Positions 23,725 to 28,364 of a DNA stretch of 28,364 nucleotides are shown piece after piece. Where the stretch lies: NCBI GenBank assembly GCA_017828935.1, contig JAGAUG010000094.1, positions 1 through 28,364 of the forward strand, in the 5' to 3' direction. Both the position numbers and the translations under genes were made by a program. The notes beneath the pieces were generated by a model. It worked only from the letters and a program-made list of their open reading frames with translations, was not told the origin of the DNA and did no database searches. The stretch's first letter is position 1. Every line of letters starts with the position of its first letter. This DNA is from Oscillospiraceae bacterium. GTDB taxonomy: Bacteria; Bacillota; Clostridia; Oscillospirales; Ruminococcaceae.

Positions 23725-24174
23725 GTGATAAAAGTATTATTTGTTTGTGTTGGAAACACTTGTCGTAGTGTTATGTCTGAATATATATTAAAATATCTTG
23801 TTGCTGAAAAAGATTTGACTGATAAATTTGATATACAAAGTTGTGGAATCATGGCCTCAAAAGGAAAACCAGCAGCAACTAACGCTATCGAAGCAATAAA
23901 AGATATTAATCCAGATATAGAAAATCACAAATCTCAATTATTTTCTTTATCTTTTTTAAAAAAATTCAAATATGTTTTTGTTCTTGATCCTCATATTTTA
24001 GAATATATAAAACAAGAATATAATTTTACAAAAAAAAATATGTATTGCCTAAACGAAGAAGGGGTCCCAGATCCATTTGGTATGTCATTAGAAGTCTATA
24101 AAAATTGCGCAGAGGAAATAAAAAAATCTTTAAATAAAATATTAAAATTTATTATAAAAAATGAAAAATTATAA
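23725..24174 (+). CDS. low-molecular-weight phosphatase, probably protein-arginine phosphatase
   Basis: The P-loop CVGNTCRS places the nucleophile at C8 and the arginine at R14; the general acid is D116 in VPDPFG. Length (149) fits the LMW phosphatase family. The residue before the second cysteine is Thr (T12), as in the Bacillus arginine phosphatase YwlE, whereas tyrosine phosphatases usually have Ile there; this favours phospho-arginine as substrate. The start is GTG 23725, because GAGGGAG (23709-23715) is 9 nt upstream and the protein begins with the family's first strand. No mcsB kinase is in the window. It overlaps rimI by 14 bp. Confidence 0.88.
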   Translation: MIKVLFVCVGNTCRSVMSEYILKYLVAEKDLTDKFDIQSCGIMASKGKPAATNAIEAIKDINPDIENHKSQLFSLSFLKKFKYVFVLDPHILEYIKQEYNFTKKNMYCLNEEGVPDPFGMSLEVYKNCAEEIKKSLNKILKFIIKNEKL

Positions 24175-24631
24175 TATATATAATATAAGATCTTTAGATA
24201 AAAAATATTATAAGAATTACATTAGTAATATTTTTGAACTCGAAAGCCAGTGTTTTTCTGAGCCCTGGTCTTATCAAAGTTTTTACCAGGCTCTTGATAA
24301 TCCTGATTATTTATTTTTTTTAGCAATAGATAATAATAATAATCTTATTGGATATTTGATTTTATATCAAGTATTAAAACAAGGCTATATAACTAATTTA
24401 GCTGTTTATAAGAATTTTAGAAATATTGGAGTTGCTTCGAGTTTGTTAGATTTTTTAATTAATTACTCAAAATCTAATTATTTTGAATTTATTTCTTTAG
24501 AAGTTAGAAAATCTAATATTTTAGCTATAAATTTATATAAAAAATTCGGATTTAATAAAGTCGGCGAAAGAAAAAATTTTTATATTAAACCGACAGAAAA
24601 CGCTCTTATTCTTACGAGACTAATAAAATAA
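24161..24631 (+). CDS. rimI: ribosomal protein S18 alanine N-acetyltransferase-like GNAT
   Basis: A 156-residue GNAT acetyltransferase. The acetyl-CoA motif is NLAVYKNFRNIGVASSLL, with the RimI-typical SLEVRKSNILAINLYKKFGF and VGERKNFY blocks downstream. QCFSEPWSYQSF near the N-terminus is also typical of RimI. The likely reaction is acetylation of the N-terminal alanine of ribosomal protein S18. It overlaps the phosphatase by 14 bp and is followed by a perfect hairpin. In many Firmicutes rimI lies next to tsaB and tsaD; those are not here. Confidence 0.88.
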   Translation: MKNYNIYNIRSLDKKYYKNYISNIFELESQCFSEPWSYQSFYQALDNPDYLFFLAIDNNNNLIGYLILYQVLKQGYITNLAVYKNFRNIGVASSLLDFLINYSKSNYFEFISLEVRKSNILAINLYKKFGFNKVGERKNFYIKPTENALILTRLIK

Positions 24632-24668
24632 AACTCTAATACTAATTTTTTATAAGTATTAGAGTTTT
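24630..24668 (+). terminator. hairpin after rimI
   Basis: AAAACTCTAATACT (24630-24643) and its complement (24655-24668) form a perfect 14-bp stem with an 11-nt loop directly after the rimI stop. The stem ends in TTTT, so it can serve as a terminator in both directions. Confidence 0.65.
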
Positions 24669-24778
24669 AAGATTAATTTAATTTTTTAATTTTTAAAAGC
24701 TTTTCAAGTTATAAATTATAATTTGGGATTATATTATTAGAAATACAGGAAATAAAAACGACATTGGAAAGATATATT

Positions 24779-24931
24779 TTATAATTTTGTGATTAAAAAA
24801 TAATATTGATTAAAAACTATAAATCTAAAAATCATAAATATATTAAATAATATCCAAATATAGTCTATTAATTTTATTGGGTCGATATTTAATTTTTTCT
24901 TGCTGAATTTATTTTTATTTGTTTTTATCAT
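24779..24931 (-). CDS. possible 50-residue membrane protein
   Basis: A short frame begins with a basic part (MIKTNKNKFSKKKLN) and continues with one or two hydrophobic stretches (YIWILFNIFMIFRFIVF). ATG 24931 lies 14 bp after the stop of the minus-strand membrane gene at 24946, so the two could be co-transcribed. The ribosome binding site is poor (GAGCGTG), and such composition is easy to get by chance in AT-rich DNA. No known family was recognised. Confidence 0.35.
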   Translation of the reverse strand: MIKTNKNKFSKKKLNIDPIKLIDYIWILFNIFMIFRFIVFNQYYFLITKL

Positions 24932-24945
24932 AAGATTTTCACGCT

Positions 24946-25350
24946 CTAAGTTATATTTGATTTTTTATTTTTATAAAATTTTATTAGCTTATATATTAAA
25001 ATAATTATAAGACAAAGAATATTTGTATTTAGATATTCTATTTGTCCTGAAATATAATTATAAATTAAGTCGAATATAAAAATAATAGTCCACAAATTAC
25101 TTATAGATATTTTAGTTTTAATTAATAAAGCTAATACCGGAGCAGTTATTATAATAAAAATCATTTTTTGAAGTTCCAGTTTAGTTAAAATAAACGCGTG
25201 TTCATATAGATTAATTAAAACAGAACTAAATAAAATAAAAATAATATATATTATAATATAATTTTTTGATTTAATCTTTATTTTAGGAAGTATAATTAAA
25301 TTTCCCAAGATAAGACCTGAAATTATAAATAAAAACGAATATATTTTCAT
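24946..25350 (-). CDS. small integral membrane protein of unknown function
   Basis: The 134-residue product is almost entirely hydrophobic, with about four or five membrane helices separated by short charged loops (KIKIKSK, LTKLELQK, KTKISISN, FYKNKKSN). Start ATG 25350 has AGAGGT 8 nt upstream (25364-25359), and a clear minus-strand promoter lies at 25392-25420, which supports a real gene. The family is not recognised. It is divergent from the SpoVB/MurJ-like flippase gene, with which it shares an AT-rich promoter region. Confidence 0.65.
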   Translation of the reverse strand: MKIYSFLFIISGLILGNLIILPKIKIKSKNYIIIYIIFILFSSVLINLYEHAFILTKLELQKMIFIIITAPVLALLIKTKISISNLWTIIFIFDLIYNYISGQIEYLNTNILCLIIILIYKLIKFYKNKKSNIT

Positions 25351-25391
25351 CTGATTATACCTCTAGTTAATTAATATGTAGAAGCAGCAAT

Positions 25392-25420
25392 ATTATATAA
25401 TATTTTAATTTAAAAGTCTA
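25392..25420 (-). promoter_or_regulatory. promoter of the small membrane protein
   Basis: On the minus strand TAGACT (25420-25415) and TATAAT (25397-25392) are 17 bp apart; transcription would start near 25385. The -10 box overlaps a plus-strand TATAAT (25396-25401) in the palindrome AATATTATATAATATT, for which no plus-strand -35 box was seen. Confidence 0.65.
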
Positions 25421-25507
25421 GTGTTTTGATCTAGTTTTTTGATAAAAATAACAAAATTATTTAATTAAATAAAAATAAAATAACAAAACCGAAAGGATTT
25501 ATTTAAA

Positions 25508-27271
25508 TTGGTTAATCAAAAAAAACAAAATTTTTTATTCGGATCTGTTATATTAATAGCTTCGACTCTAATAGTAAAAATTATCGGCTGTTTTTTTAAG
25601 ATCCCGCTCCAAAATCTAATTGGCTCTGTTGGAATGGGTTATTTTAGTACTTCGTATGCTTTGTTTAATTTAGTTTATGCGCTCTCTGTTGCTGGGCTTC
25701 CGATGGCTGTCGCTAAGATGGTCGCGAGCTCTAGCGCAAGACACGAATATAAAAATACAAGAAAAATTTTAAGAATTTCGAATATAAGCTTTTTAATAAC
25801 AGGTCTTTTGGGTTCGGTCTTGATGGCCGTTTTTTCGAGATATTACGTCGATAATTTTACGAGTAATCCTGACGCTTATTGGTGTACTATTATGATGGCG
25901 CCGTCTATTTTGTTTTGTTGTATCTCAAGCGCTTATAGAGGCTATTACGAAGGATTACAAAATATGTATCCGACAGCAATATCTCAAGTTATCGAGGCTG
26001 TTATAAAGCTTTGTGTTGGTTATTTCGCCGCTTGGTATATTATAAAACTAGGTTGGGAACAATATTATCAAACAGGTTATATATTCGGAGAAATAATATT
26101 AAACCCTAACGACGCTGAAAATACTATATTAAAATTTGCTTCGGCGGCTGGAATTTTTGGAGTAACTGTTAGTACTTTTTTAGGAGCTTTATATATTTGG
26201 CTGATTTATATAATAAAAGGAGACGGTATCTCAAAATCCGAACTTGAAATATCTAAAGACGCTGAGCCAACGATCGCTATTTTTAGACAACTTATAAAAA
26301 TAGCGATTCCGATTTGTTTAGCTGCAGCTGTTATGAATATTGCTTCGTTTATAGATACTAAAACAATGGTTAAACGACTAGCTTTGGCTTTAAATAAAGA
26401 TTCAAAAATCTTAATTTCCCAATATAAAAACTTGATTCCAAGTAATTTAAAATTATCTCAGATTCCTAATTTTTTATATGGAGCTTATAGCGGGATGTCT
26501 GTTAATATATTTAATCTTATACCGTCTCTTACAACGGCTTTTTCGATCAGTATCTTACCGGTTGTAACGGCGGCTGTTACAAAAAAAGATAATACCGCTC
26601 TCAAACAAAATATGGAATGTGTTTTAAGAATAACAAATCTTATTTGTGTTCCGGCTTCTTTAGCTCTTGTTGTTTTATCTAAGCCGATTTTGATAGCGCT
26701 TTATGGTGCTAGGGCTAACGAAGCAACGATTGCTGTTTTTTCTTTAAGGTTACTCGGAATAGCTGCGATATTTGTGTCGCTTGCGATGCCGATTAATAGC
26801 ATGTTACAAGCTGTTGGGAAAATAAATACTCCGGCGAAACTGATGATAACAGGGGTAGTTTTTAAATTAATATTAAATCAATATTTAATTTCTAACCCGG
26901 CGATAAATATAAAAGGAGCTCCTATTGGGACGATAGTTTGTTACGGAATCGTTGTTTTGGGCGGACTTTTTGTATTATTAAAAACAACAAAAATAAAATT
27001 AAATATAAAAAGCGTGTTTATAAAGCCATTTATAGGTTCGATTATTTGTATTGCGACAGCTTATCTTTCGTTAGAGTTATTAAATAAAATAAATTATTTA
27101 AGTAATTTAAAAAATGGATTAGTGACACTGTTAATATCAATAATAATTGCTGTCATAATCTATATGATTAGCTTATTATTGATGAACGCAATCGAAAAAA
27201 CTGATATATTAATGTTACCTGGAGGAAAAAAATTTTTAAAAACACTTGAAAAATATCGATTTTTAGTTTAA
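25508..27271 (+). CDS. SpoVB/MurJ-like polysaccharide flippase
   Basis: The 587-residue product has about 14 membrane helices and belongs to the MOP exporter superfamily. The opening (SVILIASTLIVKIIGCFFKIPL), GMGYFSTSYALFN, GLPMAVAKMVA and SSAYRGYYEGLQNM match the SpoVB/YtgP branch, members of which move lipid-linked wall precursors (lipid II) across the membrane. The start is TTG 25508, with AAAGGA (25492-25497) 10 nt upstream. The two halves are linked by a long loop around residues 230-310. It could be the main lipid II flippase, or a sporulation paralogue; the sequence alone does not decide. Confidence 0.88.
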   Translation: MVNQKKQNFLFGSVILIASTLIVKIIGCFFKIPLQNLIGSVGMGYFSTSYALFNLVYALSVAGLPMAVAKMVASSSARHEYKNTRKILRISNISFLITGLLGSVLMAVFSRYYVDNFTSNPDAYWCTIMMAPSILFCCISSAYRGYYEGLQNMYPTAISQVIEAVIKLCVGYFAAWYIIKLGWEQYYQTGYIFGEIILNPNDAENTILKFASAAGIFGVTVSTFLGALYIWLIYIIKGDGISKSELEISKDAEPTIAIFRQLIKIAIPICLAAAVMNIASFIDTKTMVKRLALALNKDSKILISQYKNLIPSNLKLSQIPNFLYGAYSGMSVNIFNLIPSLTTAFSISILPVVTAAVTKKDNTALKQNMECVLRITNLICVPASLALVVLSKPILIALYGARANEATIAVFSLRLLGIAAIFVSLAMPINSMLQAVGKINTPAKLMITGVVFKLILNQYLISNPAINIKGAPIGTIVCYGIVVLGGLFVLLKTTKIKLNIKSVFIKPFIGSIICIATAYLSLELLNKINYLSNLKNGLVTLLISIIIAVIIYMISLLLMNAIEKTDILMLPGGKKFLKTLEKYRFLV

Positions 27272-27352
27272 TATATATTAAGATATCTTTTTGTTTTTTA
27301 TGATATTATATTTATAAAAACATTCTTGATATTTAATATAAAAATAATAATC

Positions 27353-27428
27353 GAAAGGAGTACTATTATAATAAATAATAAATAATATTATTATATACAT
27401 ATTTATTAAGTAATAGTAAAAGTTAGTT
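27353..27428 (+). promoter_or_regulatory. split ribosome binding site with hairpin spacer before hup
   Basis: GAAAGGAG (27353-27360) is 68 nt from the ATG at 27429 and has no start codon of its own in between. A stem begins immediately after it: 27361-27368 pairs with 27411-27418 and 27369-27377 with 27400-27408, leaving a 2-nt bulge. Folding removes 58 nt and leaves 10 nt between Shine-Dalgarno and ATG, a normal spacing. The stem is nearly all A-T, so its stability is modest. Confidence 0.55.
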
Positions 27429-27704
27429 ATGACAAAAACAGATATTATTAAACTAGTTGCTTCTGAATGTGAAGTAACAAAAAAAGATAGCGAGATCGTT
27501 GTTAACAAAGTTTTTGAATTGATGGAAAGAGCTTTAAAAGACGGTGATAGGGTTAACGTAGCTGGATTTGGAATCTTTTCTATAAAAGAACGCCCAGAAA
27601 GAAAGGGTATCAACCCAAGAACTCGTGAAGAGATTACAATAAAAGCTTCTAAAAGCTTAGGATTTAAAGTTGCAAAGGCGCTTAAAGATTCGCTAAACGG
27701 TTAG
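27429..27704 (+). CDS. hup: HU family DNA-binding protein
   Basis: The 91-residue product is a full-length HU: MTKTDIIKLVA at the N-terminus, GFGIFSIKERPERKG and NPRTREEI forming the DNA-binding arm, and FKVAKALKD at the C-terminus. HU bends and compacts the chromosome. No good Shine-Dalgarno sequence lies directly before ATG 27429; the strong one at 27353-27360 is separated by a hairpin (see that entry). A strong terminator follows. It stands alone between the flippase and the surface protein gene. Confidence 0.96.
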   Translation: MTKTDIIKLVASECEVTKKDSEIVVNKVFELMERALKDGDRVNVAGFGIFSIKERPERKGINPRTREEITIKASKSLGFKVAKALKDSLNG

Positions 27705-27755
27705 TTTAGATAATAAGAATAACTCGAATAAAAAAAGATATTGTAAATATTTTTT

Positions 27756-27792
27756 AAGAGATAGTATAGAAAAATTATACTATCTCTTTTTT
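27756..27792 (+). terminator. strong intrinsic terminator after hup
   Basis: Perfect 13-bp stem AAGAGATAGTATA (27756-27768) with 27776-27788, 7-nt loop, followed by a run of T to 27792. Confidence 0.88.
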
Positions 27793-27836
27793 GGATTTTA
27801 AATCTAAAAATTTGCTAAAAAAATTTAAAAAAACAC

Positions 27837-27865
27837 TTGACTAATAGCAAAAAATATATTATAAT
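27837..27865 (+). promoter_or_regulatory. promoter of the surface protein gene
   Basis: TTGACT at 27837-27842 and TATAAT at 27860-27865 are 17 bp apart. Start would be near 27872. A perfect AGGAGG at 27895-27900 follows, 8 nt before ATG 27909. Confidence 0.85.
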
Positions 27866-27908
27866 ATAATAAAAAATATATTTTTTGTTTTATCAGGAGG
27901 AAATTTTT

Positions 27909-28364
27909 ATGTATTTTATAAAAAAATTAAATAATTTAAAAAATAATTTAAATTTTAATTTACCAAAATTTGGTACGGGGGGGGGGTACTAGTAGATATA
28001 AATATATAATAATTTTTGTAATATTTTTACTAAGCATTAGTATTCGGTCTTTTGGATTGGAAACTACAGAGCCGAATTATAATAATGATCGATATGAAAT
28101 TTCGAGTAAAGAAGAATTATATTGGTTCGCTAAAATGATAAACGGAGAAGTGACGGAGACAGTAAGCGAAAGAACCACAAATGCGATATTAACAGAAGAT
28201 ATAACTATAAATAGTGATGATGTTATGGATGCTATAAAAGAAGCAGATGGAGCTGATAATTCAGGAGAAGCTTTAAGTTGGACGCCGATCGGAAAAGATG
28301 GTACGCCATATACAGGGACTTTCGAAGGAAATAATAAAACGATTAGCGGGCTATATTTTAATAA
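27909..28364 (+). CDS. GLUG-type surface protein, frame broken at a G10 tract, 3' end off the window
   Basis: A strong promoter and AGGAGG lead to ATG 27909. The frame runs for 27 codons, through ten G residues (27977-27986), and stops at TAG 27990-27992. With one G fewer (or two more) it would continue, in the frame starting 27988, without a stop to the window end. That part encodes a hydrophobic signal or anchor (YKYIIIFVIFLLSISI), a stretch with SSKEELYWFAKMING, and WTPIGKDG...YTGTFEGNNKTISGLYF, the GLUG-like repeat of clostridial surface proteins. No other start with a ribosome binding site serves the second frame before the signal segment. The tract makes it a likely phase-variable gene; a sequencing error or dead gene is possible. 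Confidence 0.75.
27977..27986 (+). repeat. G10 homopolymer
   Basis: Ten consecutive G in a genome with very little G+C, near the 5' end of the surface protein gene, flanked by GGTAC on the left and TACT on the right. It is by far the longest G run in the window. Confidence 0.95.

Noticed and set aside
25396..25401. Plus-strand TATAAT as promoter of the flippase gene
   Set aside because: No -35 box at the right distance; the overlapping minus-strand -10 with TAGACT at 17 bp is much better.
27278..27613. A 111-codon minus-strand reading frame
   Set aside because: It covers the HU gene antisense and the AT-rich leader and has no protein-like features; HU is clearly the gene.

Overview
The window is very AT-rich and looks like a chromosomal segment of a low-GC Bacillota, most likely class Clostridia. 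The reasons are strong AGGAGG-type ribosome binding sites, sigma-A promoters with 17-bp spacers, frequent TTG/GTG starts, DegV proteins, a COG2509-type FAD protein, a DivIVA-like coiled-coil protein, PlsY, a SpoVB/MurJ-like flippase and a near-consensus Spo0J/ParB parS site. Gene content is mostly housekeeping. The exact genus cannot be told from the sequence.

Layout. (1) 1-600: the left edge holds a strongly folded element whose ends pair. A consensus promoter fires leftwards into it, so it is read here as a minus-strand structured RNA. It is followed by four tandem ~77-bp repeats, each with a GC-rich hairpin. (2) 673-11606, plus strand: a promoter, then DegV, GT4 glycosyltransferase, FAD protein, M24 peptidase, two tandem DegV paralogues, a parS site, acetate kinase, GluRS, a DivIVA-like protein and a lone beta-type fumarase subunit. 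(3) 11.7-14.0 kb: GAPDH with its own promoter and a BMP-family lipoprotein, ending at a perfect 18-bp hairpin. (4) 18.9-14.0 kb, minus strand: one promoter, then plsY, dnaX, transaldolase-like fsa, hisS and a small membrane-anchored protein of unknown function, closely spaced as an operon. (5) 18.8-19.68 kb: a non-coding divergent region with four TTTTCAACA repeats. (6) 19.6-24.67 kb, plus strand: tRNA-Pro(GGG), NUDIX hydrolase, FG-GAP-like lipoprotein, aroQ, ybeY, dgkA, a protein-arginine-phosphatase-like LMW phosphatase and rimI. (7) 24.8-25.4 kb: two small minus-strand membrane-protein genes. (8) 25.5-28.36 kb, plus strand: flippase, HU, and the start of a GLUG-type surface protein interrupted by a run of ten G residues.

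The most unusual points are these. The left-edge RNA carries a 10-nt copy of the 16S anti-Shine-Dalgarno sequence, and its covariation favours the minus strand. The HU gene has its Shine-Dalgarno sequence separated from the ATG by an all-AT hairpin that would restore normal spacing when folded. The surface-protein gene at the right end has a G10 tract that puts it out of frame, so it looks phase-variable. No mobile element, CRISPR array or prophage was seen. Functional links between genes are ordinary: central carbon (gap, ackA, fsa), translation (gltX, hisS, ybeY, rimI, tRNA-Pro), envelope lipids and wall (GT4, plsY, dgkA, flippase) and chromosome maintenance (dnaX, HU, parS).
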